NCBI RefSeq assembly: GCF_910596095.1
Contig: NC_056536.1
Span: 13,783,291 to 13,847,290 of the forward strand
From: Thunnus maccoyii
Taxonomy: Eukaryota > Chordata > Actinopteri > Scombriformes > Scombridae
Length of the DNA stretch: 64,000 bases
Direction of reading: 5' to 3'
Made by a program: the position numbers and the translations under genes. This document shows, in pieces, positions 27,801-38,800 of this stretch (position 1 is its first letter; each line of letters starts with the position of its first letter). The notes beneath the pieces were generated by a model. It did not search any database, was not told where the DNA came from, and saw only the letters and a program-made list of their open reading frames with translations.

Positions 27801-28548
27801 ATATGGGGTGGGGCTGGACTTTTCTGGACAGTTTTGTGGTGTGTTTTTTTGTTGTTATGTTGTTGAGTCTTCATGTATGTTGATATTATAAAAAATAATT
27901 AATTTATTTTTTTAAAAAAGAAAGAAAAAGAACTGTATCTTTACTTGAAACACTTCATTAATGTTCTTAAGGAGTTAGTAGATTGATAATTCCAGATATA
28001 TTTGACTTGTTTAATAAACAGACATAAACATTATCCATTAAAACGGAAGACATGAATGTCCAGGTACATTGTATAACCGTAAAAATAGTTTAAAAAGGTG
28101 CAAGATATTTCTGCAGCATGTTTACTCACTGCTATAAGTTAGCTTTACCTTTGTTTCCCCTCATGAAATCTGTCTGCCACAGGGTGCGGAACTGGAAGCT
28201 GGCGTAAATATCTCCCGAGTGCAGCGGCCTGATGACCAGTTCCTCCTGAAAATCGTCTTTTGGCTGTGGCAGAACCGGAGGAACCTCGGCTCCAGGCGCA
28301 GGAGTGCCCTGTGTCGTGTCCTGTTCGTTGGCTGCTGCAGCACCTGGAGTCGCTTCCCACCGCCTCTCCTCCACTGCGGGCTGCTCGGCCGTTTGTTCCG
28401 CTGTTTTAGCGGCTGTTTTAGGACTATTGAGCGCTGTGGCATCGTGACCATTAATTAATGTCGCGTCTTGACTGTCTGCGACAACAAACACCGACAAACT
28501 AATAAGAATAAACAGCACTGCCGGGCAGCTGCATCTGTGAGCTGCCAT
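18806..28548 (-). CDS. pigt: GPI transamidase component PIG-T, 11 coding exons
   Basis: Coding exons in transcript order are 28548-28149, 27091-26914, 24881-24754, 24577-24477, 23818-23644, 23517-23420, 23322-23166, 21442-21242, 19581-19416, 19253-19170 and 19055-18806. All have GT-AG boundaries and the phases agree, giving 645 residues (human PIGT is about 578). PIG-T is the ER-lumenal scaffold of the complex that cleaves a C-terminal signal and attaches a GPI anchor. Seen here: signal peptide (about 1-24); a low-complexity Ala/Thr/Glu/Pro-rich extension (about 25-95); the conserved lumenal domain from EELVIRPL onward with [49 protein letters not shown] and [11 protein letters not shown]; one membrane segment (about 592-615, from [10 protein letters not shown]); and a basic cytosolic tail ending RGVPPL. 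Cys253 in VCTENLTPW appears to match the cysteine that pairs with PIG-K. Exon 4 has a weak acceptor (TTTGAAG). Intron 7 contains a Tc1-like element. Confidence 0.97.
20129..20726. mobile_element. Unclassified MITE-like repeat in pigt intron 8
   Basis: The block begins 'TTACCGTATTAGACG', carries 'GTCTTATATTCGGGG' near its left end, and ends with 'CTTATATTCGGGCCAATGTGATA', which resembles a decayed inverted copy of the left terminus. There is no intact coding frame. I recognise the type of termini from vertebrate DNA transposons but cannot name the family, and the limits are approximate. Confidence 0.45.
21616..23024 (-). mobile_element. Decayed Tc1-like DNA transposon in pigt intron 7
   Basis: Inverted terminal repeats are visible: left 'AGTACACCCCTGGTCAATAT' (21616 on) and its near-exact inverse at 23002-23024. 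The element is about 1.4 kb, close to typical Tc1 size. Between the repeats, on the - strand, broken transposase pieces can be read: [16 protein letters not shown] (helix-turn-helix side, near 22600), then [13 protein letters not shown] and [11 protein letters not shown] (near 22280-22190), then [12 protein letters not shown] near 22060, which holds the second catalytic-Asp motif of the DDE domain. Frames are interrupted, so the copy is dead. It lies between pigt exons 7 and 8 and does not touch their splice sites. Confidence 0.88.
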
Positions 28549-28570
28549 TTTTCCTCCAGTGGGATGGTGG

Positions 28571-28770
28571 GCCTTATTTTTTTCCCCACCCGATTTCCGA
28601 TAAGACCCGCCCTACTCTGCCTCTGATTGGCTACATTCTTGATTAGGTTGGTCAGGTTTATGTATGTGAAGTTTGATTGGTTATGATTAGGGTAAGAATC
28701 AGGATCAGAGCCAATCAGAGGCTGAGTAGGGCGGGTCTTCGCAGAATGCGGGTGGGGAAAAAAATAACGC
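28571..28770. promoter_or_regulatory. Palindromic pigt promoter with mirrored GC-box/CCAAT arms
   Basis: Two arms of 62 bases (28571-28632 and 28770-28709 read inversely) match at about 55 of 62 positions around a 76-base spacer. Each arm has a T-rich run followed by CCCCACCCG, a GC box (GACCCGCCC / GGGCGGGTC) and an inverted CCAAT box (CTGATTGGCT). The left arm ends 22 bases before the pigt start codon. The GC and CCAAT boxes and the absence of a TATA fit a housekeeping promoter. The transcription start is not visible. Confidence 0.7.
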
Positions 28771-28774
28771 GGGC

Positions 28775-28850
28775 GGTGGCGGTTCACTTCCGCGTTGACG
28801 CGTCATACGTCAAACCAGCCAATGGGCTGCCTCTATATGAAATCCTGTGG
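28775..28850. promoter_or_regulatory. CpG-rich upstream block with CRE-like and ETS-like sites
   Basis: Contains 'CACTTCCGC' (ETS/GABP-like), the palindrome 'TGACGCGTCA', 'TACGTCA' and a CCAAT sequence within about 50 bases. It is the most CpG-dense part of the pigt-phactr3 interval and probably belongs to the pigt promoter. The motifs are seen; their use is inferred. Confidence 0.5.
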
Positions 28851-29605
28851 CACTGAACCTGCTTTGTTTTAAGCAAAATACTCAGATTTTTTATTATATT
28901 TTACGTGGAAAGCCTAACGTGAAAAGACTATCTACTTTATTTAAATCAAATGTTCTAATAACAAATAATAACACATTTTAAAAGTAATTTTTAATGTAGA
29001 CGCGGTACTATTCAGTCCTTAATGATGCTTTCCATTCACCGCCTGGATTTTGTTCTTAGGGTTTACACATAGTGTTTTTAACAATATGCCTGCCGCGTTA
29101 ATGCACACAATGTTCTTTGTTTTGGGCCAACTGTGCGTTACAGAGACATGAAAGGAAGCAACACGGAAATTACAAGGTAGCCTATAGTTACATCCTCCAC
29201 CTCTAATTTATTTCTGTATTAAATATATGGATGGTAAATGCACATCGTCAGTTGATCAGTGTCTTAGTACAATTGGGCAATATCATTTGAATTCTCGATT
29301 AATTAATTACAATGCTTGCATGAGATATTCTGGCATTTCCAGCGTTACCTGGGCTGGTTAAGACCATAATAAAGCGTATAATAGACCCAAAATAAACGAT
29401 GCAAGAGGTGCATATGGACATCTGAATAAGATCCAAATAATTGTTCCAAATAAGAGCCATAAAATAAACATTCAGTACAAGATCCATTGTATGCAGCATG
29501 CTTGTGTGGAATATTTTGTCGTGTTGCTGGACAGGGACGGGCATCATCGGGGGCATATCACCCCTCCCACATCCACACATCATTGTGCGCACACACACAC
29601 ACAAA

Positions 29606-29702
<97 letters not shown>

Positions 29703-29855
29703 TTTCTGCTCAGCTATGGCTCCCTGGTAGTTGCTCAAAGCGGCTGTTGTCAGAGCGAATTAAATCTGCACTCGCTCGCTGCTTTTCCTCCTGACCTTGT
29801 CTGCCTCTGGTTGGGGTTTTCAATATTTTATTCAGGATTCCTCTGCTGTCTCCCC
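28851..29855. other. Intergenic interval between pigt and phactr3 (head-to-head)
   Basis: AT-rich sequence to about 29480, then a CA repeat at 29585-29699 and the 5' flank/UTR of phactr3. Within the likely 5' UTR there is a short upstream frame at 29716-29730 (Met-Ala-Pro-Trp-stop). No TATA box was recognised. No separate gene is seen. Confidence 0.6.
29585..29699. repeat. (CA)n microsatellite in the phactr3 5' flank
   Basis: About 115 bases of CA repeat with a few AT interruptions, ending 157 bases upstream of the phactr3 start codon. It produces long Thr-His or Cys-Val frames on both strands that are not genes. Confidence 0.97.
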
Positions 29856-32800
29856 ATGGCTACATCGGATGGACTAGACGGCTGTCTGCAACGAGGCAGA
29901 TCTCAAAGTGACCCGAACATACTCACCGAACCGGGCATCGATTTGGCTCACGGCACAGGTAAGATAGACGCGTCTGGATATTTATTTGCCATAAGTGTTT
30001 TTTTATGTAGCCGCTTCTTTGGCGATGCAGAGGTTTCCAAAAGGCATCCTTTCTTGCACAGTTGGACATCGGACACCAAGGGATAATTAGCGCGTATGCT
30101 TCCAACCTTGGACGTTTAAACACAGGCTGTAACACTGAATCGTGGAGCTGCAAATTGAAAATTAATGTGCCATATCAGCGTCTATGAATGGCTGCATGCC
30201 CCTCCAGATTTGCGCGTTATAAAGACGCCTGTAGCCCATTGGGTTGTTATGGCTGCAAGTAGTATTTAGGAATCAGCGTGTAGGCCATTTAAAATATTTT
30301 AACGCGAGCAATATTTACAGTATCTATTGCCCTCTGCACGATGCAAACCTCACTATTCAGCGCATATATCTATCATCTCCAAATCCGCATCCATGGGTGC
30401 TCCATGATGCCTGGCTAAACGTATTTGTTGTCTTATCTGAGCCACCATTACCCTCCTTATTCAAGAGGCACATGGGTTTATGCTTTAGGTTGCATTTTAA
30501 AAGGGCACATGCACATCTTATTGTGTATGCCTATAGCTCTGTCACTGCTATTGACATCCCCTACACCCCCCACCCTCCTCCCCTTTTCCCCCATACTGAG
30601 CCGATCACTGTTATGATCAATGACCCGGCCGTCCACGTGATGTGAGCTATAGGTGGAAATACTCCCCAATTCAGCGCAGCCATGCGCTCACAAGAGATCG
30701 ATTCACCAATTCATGGATCCTGCAGGTGTGCTTTTCAACATGGAGTCCCAGTTATCTCTCAGTAGTCAGTGTTAGCTATGCATATAGAATAATGAATTGA
30801 TCTTTCATTAATAAGAGGAGAACAGCAGGGAGCAGTCATGCTCTGCACTTTCTCATGAACTCCTGCAAATAAACTTCATGTGGTTCTTGTTGTGTTTGCT
30901 GTGCGGTAAATGCTCCTGACTCTTGAATTACCAATATACCTTCAGTGCAAAATATACATGGTTTGATTTTTTTACATAAGCCAAGCTATTTATGGTCATA
31001 TTGTGTGGGCTTGGAAAGAGTCATTGCTTACTCCCACACATGGTGAGTTTTACGCACATGAAGAATGCTTGACTGAATGATTCAGAAAAAAAGACTGTCA
31101 TTCACCTTTCAACCGTTCACTAATGAGGTCCGTGTTTTTCACATCCCTGAAATCACACCTGTCTGCTCTCATCAACTGCCCATAGCACATTTTTAATGGA
31201 CCCTTGCTGAATTCAAACCTCCTATGGATGATTTAATTCACACATACGTGGATGTGATAATGTCACACTGGGTCTTTGACACACCTGAATAAACAACACA
31301 GAGGCTTGGCAGATCCGCCAGGCTAGTGATGAGAGCTAAAGCCATCAGGGGACACTCAATATCAGCCTCTAACGCTGGAATATGCACAACTGCATTACTA
31401 AGATGTGAATATAGCCTACTGTGCAAATGAAAGACACAGTAAATACAGTTGTCATTGCAAGGACAATGTCAGTGTCTGGTGACCCAAAGTACACATTGCC
31501 CGCCCCTCTCTGTGTGGATCATCACTGCACTAGCGTCTGGGACAACAGTCTTTGCCAAATGATTACTTTGGCTGCCTTTTTCCCCCAACACAGTGGCCCT
31601 TGCAGCTGCAGAGGCTGACACTGTATTCATCCACTTATTCAACACAGGAGAGAAGAGTCAATAGAGATGGAAGTTACAGCTGACTGTCACAGAGAATCAG
31701 AGCAATGTTTTCTCTTGAATTGAAGGTGCTGTAGTCATAACCTCTGCACTCTCAGAGAAAGATAAGTCAGTGTCGGTCTCAATGCAACTGTAGCACACTG
31801 CTGTTTCCTTAAATCGCTTTTCAAGTGCAACAAATAACATTTCAAAGTGTTCATGTCTGACTCAGATCTCTTACCTGTTGCTATAAGTTTTTACTTTGAG
31901 AGTTTGTCTGGTGGAAACTGAATGGAGACGTCCTCTTTGAGCTGTTGATTTACAGGTATATTTTGAAGCTATTTAGGAGCATTAATCCAGAGCAGCGGCA
32001 TATAAACTTGTTTAGTCAGTTTGTTCAGACAATGATCCTTTAGATTGCCCTGCTAATAAAATGTCACTTTCCCTTAAAGTCCCATTTAGTCATTGCAGAG
32101 TTTCAACCTAGGTAATGGTGTGGAGAGGACACCTTGAAGCTTTGCGGACAGGGCTGTCCCTGTGGCTCCATTCCATACTGTAATTTCTCTGTGCTACAGA
32201 AAGGTGTACACAGCTGCATGATGAGGCAGGAAGTTTGCAGAGACACATTTTGGACACATTTCAGGACAAGTAGAACAGGAACTCTTTTTCTGAAAGGCCG
32301 GTGCAAGTGGGGCTGCAACTAACAATCATTTTCATCACCAATTAATCTGTCCAATGTTTTTTGATGCACCCACATTACTACTGTTAGATAATGCCAGGCT
32401 AGCTGTTTTCCCCTCTTTCCAGTCTTTGTACTAAGCTGAGCTAAGCTAACCAACTGCTTGTGGTAGCTTCATAATTATTTACAGACATGAGAGTGGTATC
32501 AATCTTTTCATCTACTGTAACTCTCTGGTAGAAAACGAACAAGCATATTTCCCAAATATGTCAATGTCCTTTACTTTTGTGTGTCAGTCAGTTATTTGAT
32601 TTATGGACTAATAGTTTCAGCATTAGGTGCAGATGACCAGCTTTTTATTTTGTGAAAACAGGTTCTCCAAGGAATGATCTTAATCAAAATAATAAATACT
32701 GTAAGACTTCATAGAAAAAAATCCCCTTTGTCTTGCTGTCTTGGGAAGTCAAACAACAGGGTCAGCGAATAAACAGTGTCCGTAAAGCTTACAGGAATTT

Positions 32801-35800
32801 GCCATCTTGCAATCATGGCAACTAAAGCATGGTGGATCCTTGCTCACATGTCAGCTTGAAATGTTTGGACCCATAACTACCAGCGCCCACTGATCAGTAT
32901 TTTTTAGGTCGCATCCTCCTCCTCCACTAGTCTTACTGATACCTGGATAATCCTCTCAGATCTGACATCAGAAGAATCTCTGAGGACTGCATGTATAAGT
33001 AGAGCCCCCCCCCCATGAACAAGGAGACATATCAAACCCTGTGAAAGCTGATATTGAGCCGTGACGATGACTCACCCCAAACCAGAGCAATGTCTTGTAC
33101 ATAATACCTCCCTTATGCTCAGGCGATGAGTAAATGTGGGAAATTGTGAGTAAGCGGGTCTTATATAATGTGCTCCCCATTTAAGAAGGCTTTGTTAAAA
33201 ATGAATAGGTAATAATGTACACAAAATGGTATTGGTGCCGCAGGAATTCCTTACATAAGATTATAAAAAGCAAGTTGGTTTTGAGATCTGAATGAATATG
33301 AGCTGTGGCATGAAACAATACTAAGGACGTTTAAGCTTATATACATTCACACACGTATTCAATGAACCAACCCTACTCAACTTAAAATATGTATATTCTT
33401 ATCCCCTCTCTGCCTTTTAGTACTCAGAGAATTAGAATTAAGAAAGTAGGTTAATTTTTCAGTGGAATCGGGGGATTAAAGGTGAACAAACCTGGACACA
33501 GAGACCTTCAGGGTCCAAAGTGAAGACCTTGGTGGAGGGAGGTGGTACAAAATTCTTACAAGGAGAGTCTTAACACCAGCCTGGTGCTGACAGGCAGTGA
33601 ACTAGAAGAATCTTTTTTGTCCGCCCTGTAATGAGGCAGTCAAGTACACTCAACAGTGTGGAAAAGGGAGATAAAGGAAAGCTGGAAGTGGTGCAGTATT
33701 TGGTGCCTTTTCACTGTTGCTGTGTAGTAGATAGATGAACTTTATTGGACTGCAGGCTGGTTACAGGACTAAGTACACTTGTAGAGGCAAAGCAAAAGAG
33801 CACAATCACACATATCTATCTATCTATCTATCTATCTGAATGATTGTCAACATCCCCTACAGTAGAGAAAGGGTGTGAACTTGTTGCATTCAGCTGTGGA
33901 TCATATGTGTAAGTCGATAAAACAACAGCAAGAGCAACAGTGAGAAGTGAGAAGTTTGTCCGTCTAAAAAAAGTGAGAATCGGGACACCAAAAAATAATT
34001 CATTTATTACAGCAAAGTCTGTAAATATCTAAGTGTGACATCACATCACACTGTCTGTTTTTGGTATAAGTTTCAGTATCATTAAGCAAAAATACACCAC
34101 CACACACAAGAGGATAAAGTGAACCGAGGAATGCTAAGTACTTACCAATAACTATTTTATTAGCATGGTAAGTGTTTGAGGGGAGATCGTTACACAGGAA
34201 GGTCAAGTTAATATTTGTGTCTGTATATTTCTCATTAAAGTGAGCATAGTTATCATGTCTTTACAGTTTCAGATGGGCTTTAAATTGGGTGATCAGTTAT
34301 TGGAGGGCAAATATTGGTTTTGATATTCCCAATTTTTTCAAATGGCTGCCTACTGTGTGGACTACAGCACTATTTCTCACTGTCTCACTAGAGCTGAGAC
34401 AATTACTTGATTAGTCACTTCAATCCACAAAAGAATTAACTGGCAACTATTTTGATCATCATATAATTGTGTGAGTCATTTTTCAAGCAAAGTGCCGGAA
34501 AATCAACTGGTTCAAGCTTCCAATGTCATGATTTACTGCTTTTTCTCTATTTTATATCTCTGTAAATTGGACTGTTGATCAGAGACATTTGATAACATCA
34601 CTTTGGAGTTTGGAGAATTCAGACATGTATTTTTCACTATTTTATGACTCACAGTGAATTTTGGGGCCTCCTATTTGTCAAGTAGTCACGCAATACAACC
34701 TGGATTGACAAGTAAATTTACAGGATCTTTTTCAGTCTCCCAAACTTGTACTCTTTTTAATTTTTTTTTTTTGAATATAACACAAGAACACGTTAAGCTA
34801 CATACACACATACAGTTCAAACAACAAACATAACTAAGCTTACAGTATCTTGATAAACAGTCAGGATATACTGCATTGTAGTCAGATTTGATATTCAGAA
34901 GAACCACCTGCACCTACATCAAGCCTGGCATAATTAAGTTCTTACTTCCTATGTTCAGTTGCGGAGCTGTTATTCACAGCGGAGTCACGACTCATTCGTC
35001 ATGGTCAGCCTTAAGGGACTGTGATTCAGTCAAGGCCACCTGTTAGTAGTAGCCACTGGAGAGCTATTCATTTCTCCCCTCCATGATGCACAGAGGTCCC
35101 CACAGAGGCCAAGGAGAAACACTTAACCATCTAGAGTGGTGACTCTAACAGTGACTTCCTGGTTTCCTGACAAAATATCTCCTCTTACCATCATGAAATT
35201 TTTACTCTTTATTATTAATTGATGTAGCTGGGACTGTGGGAGGCAGATCTTACAAAAGGAATGACTGTATAGCTGTAAGCTGAGAAAGTGATACATATCA
35301 GGCCATGGCTATATATGGTATAAATCAAATCTCAGTTAAATTATGATTAGGGCTGCAACTTACTATTATTTAATTGTTTTTTTCATCTGTCAATCATTTC
35401 CTCAATCAATCAATTTATTGGTTAGTCAAATCATCCAAAACATTCAATTAACAATGAGAAAAATGAAAGAAAAGCAGCAAATGCTTAATAAATGACTCAA
35501 ATCATTAATCAATGTTCTAAATTCCAGATTAATAAGTGATTAATTGAACCATGTCAAATATACAAATGGTAAATGTCATCATATCGCCCAACCATACCCC
35601 TCAGTGAATCTTGAAGTTTGTCATAGATTCCTGTGTCCATATAAAGAAATGAATGTGATGGAATCTAATATGGTACATCATTCATACAAACATAAACACC
35701 ACTGAGTCATCAGCTAATTGTTTTCTACGCCTCGCTAAAAGAACATCTTTTTGTCTGTAACATAACTGGATGTTGTACTAACAGTACTGTCACATTGTGG

Positions 35801-38800
35801 ATCTATAGCCGCTGAGTAGTGAATGGGGATAAGCTGCATCTGGACGCCTTGTTGAGTTCTGCTCTCTGTGGACGCCTTCACTGTCTTTCAGCGGGCCATG
35901 AAAATGGAGTACAAAAATGACGCCAGCGACAAAAGCTCTACATCATGCCTGGTCCCTGTGGATGCCGGAGCAGATTAGGCATTCGACAGTGTTTGAGCCA
36001 TGTGTTGCTGCGGCTGTTGTTTGTGTGTGTACACCTGCATGTTTTTGGCGTGTGTATCCATGTGTGCACTGATCTGCAGGAGAACAGGCAGGTTTGTGAA
36101 TACTCATGCAATAGAAAAAAAAACAAAATCGCAAAATGTGCCAGAACAAGGCAATCAGGCAGTTGAACAGACAGCCCTCGGAGAACAGAGAATGAAGACC
36201 CAAATAGTGCTGAACACCTGTCAGAGACCCCGGCGAAAAGGCAGTATGTAATGGAGCTATTTAGCCTTTAAAAGATGAGGTTAAATTGAGTTCAGGAAGT
36301 TGCATACACTATGCTGTGAGGGGTAAAGAGCTAAGAGAGGAAACTCCTCTGGGCGCTGAGTCTGTGGAACAGTGGAGACACATTTTGGAGGAAAGGAGAA
36401 GAAAAGGAGATGGAGAGAAAAGGACAGGGGGCTGAATTAGGGAGGCAGAGAGGAGATGGATAAGAGTGAAACAGTGTGAGGAGAGAAAGAAATGAGGAGG
36501 CGGCGGCTTTTGTTGAAAGAAAGCCAAGAAGTTGTCCTAATTGCTAACTGGCCACAGTGAGATGATGGATGGTCTATAGGAGACCATTAACAAAGAGGCA
36601 GTGGCTGTGTGGGTCTGATTTGGAAAGCCTCTGCGGCAGCTCCAGTACCTGGACAGTTTTCTGTGGAGCCTGTGTAGACCTTAAAGTGATCTAATACCTA
36701 AAAATACTCAATTCCTCTTTTTACCTTCATCTGTTAGATTTTTTTGATTTCTGTCTGCCAACAAACATATGACAAATCAACTCGCAGAGGCCTGAAACCA
36801 GCTTGAGATGGATCATTCATCGTGATTTAGTTGAATTTATTAAGTTCAGTTATTGTGAGCTGTGAGCAGATACTGGAAACTCTTTTTTAATGATGCGTTT
36901 AGTGAATCTCTGCCAAGCGAGATATATGTAAGAGTCGTTTTCTGAACAGAACAGTGTAAAAAAATGAGAATAAAACAATGCCAGTTCTTATTTCCCAGAA
37001 ATTGTTTTGTCTGACCAACACAGTCCAGAGAGTTTCAATTCACGTGTCAAATCAAGAGAAAATCAGTACATTTTCATATTTGATTAGCAAGAACCAGTGA
37101 ACAGTGTTTTAAAATTTTGCTTGATAAATAACTTAAATTTCTTCTTTCTTTCTCTTGATATTCTTTGGAAGATGGTCAGCATTAACCAAGAATACCATAG
37201 TCCTTCTTTCACATTATCCATAAAAGAATTCTTCAGTCATCTCACTCCATCTTTCCTTCCCTTTCAAATTGGTTTGTAAGGCTGTACGGCACAATACCAA
37301 AAGTCATATCATAATCAAAAGTCCTACTGTATCCATCTTCTTATTTCCACCTTCTCCAATCAGTTAGTTTGTAATATTCACAGAAGCACTGCTGGTGTCT
37401 CTCTCTCTTTCTCTCTCATACATAGAGACACACATAAATCAGTGTATTGTATCTTCAAACCTGCATAGCCACAGTGTCCCTCTCTCTTAACAAACCTGCC
37501 AGATTCAATCCGAGATAGATGAAGAGAGCAGAGGGAAAACCTGGGCCGCGTCGCTGATAAACACTCCTATTGGTGATGGAGAAACATAGGAGACAGGTGG
37601 TAAAGAGGTATAGATTAAGGATGGAGTGAGAAAGACGGAGGATGAAGCAGAGGCAGGTAAAACTCATGTATGTATCTAAGGTGTGATGAGGCAGACAGAC
37701 GTTAAACCACCGCAGAGATGAGGGAAAATGGTATGAGGCCTTCTATAGAGTGGCTTTGTTGGCTTGATAGGCACTTACACTACAGTATTATTGAACAGCT
37801 CTGCCAAAGCCTCTCAGGAGATGGTAAATTAAATACATAGCCAGATCAGATAACTGTACTAGAAGGAATACAGTCATAAAAAGGAAATTAATTGAAGCAT
37901 TTCATTGTGTTGTTGGACTCAGTGTGAGGAAGAAAGAGTGTCTAGTGTTCAAAATATCTCTGTTCGTCACTTATTCACTATTCCCTACATAATAAACACT
38001 CAATAGTTACTCTATTCTATATCTATATATATATATGTTAGTGCTTTTTTTTTTCATAAGGAGTAGTTGGTACATAGCATTGACCAAAGCCACGTGTATG
38101 TTAGTTTTCAACACCTGTCCATAATAAGCTGCTACACAAATAGACACAGCTGCACAAAGAAACTCAAAACAACACAGAATGCAAAAATACACTGAACACA
38201 CTGTAAAAAAAAAATAAAACAATGAACAGCACCTGATCACAACTACACATCGAAAAGCTCTTTAAAGACAGTTTCAACTTGAATCTAAAATTATGCCATT
38301 TGTGATTTCATTCACTGGTAAAGAGCCAGGCTGCGACTAATGATTATATTCATCATTGATTAATCTACCAATTATTTCCTCAATTAATTGATTAATCGTT
38401 TTGTCTTTAAAATGTCAGAAAATTGTGAAAAAACGTCTGTTAAAATTTCAAACAGACCAAGGTAATGTATTCATATTGTTAGTTTCAATCAGCCAACAGT
38501 CCACAATCCAAAGATATTCAGTTTACTATCATATATGACAAAGAAAAGTTTGGGGGATCAGTATAATACAGTATATGAAACTCCTTACTTATTAACTATT
38601 TTAATAATCAGTTAATTGTCTCCGTTATTTATCATGCAAAATGCCAACATTCTCTGGTTCCAGCTTCTCCAATGTGAGGGAATGAAATATCTGTGAGTTT
38701 TGGACTGTGGGCTGACTGAAACGAGTAATTTGGAGACGTCACCTTGCGCTCTGGGAACTTGTGATGGAATTTTTTGTTTCTTACTATTTTGTTTTACACT

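Noticed and set aside
28455..28787. 110-residue frame on the - strand running through the pigt promoter
   Set aside because: Crosses the palindromic promoter in a different frame from pigt exon 1, with no protein-like composition.
29487..29794. Long Thr-His open frames on + and Cys-Val frame on -
   Set aside because: They are translations of the CA microsatellite. Only the part from 29856 is real phactr3 coding sequence.
35893..35980. Possible extra phactr3 exon starting ATG AAA ATG GAG TAC after a CTTTCAG acceptor-like site
   Set aside because: The frame hits a stop after 26 codons and the available donors leave phase 0, which cannot join the phase-1 exon 2.
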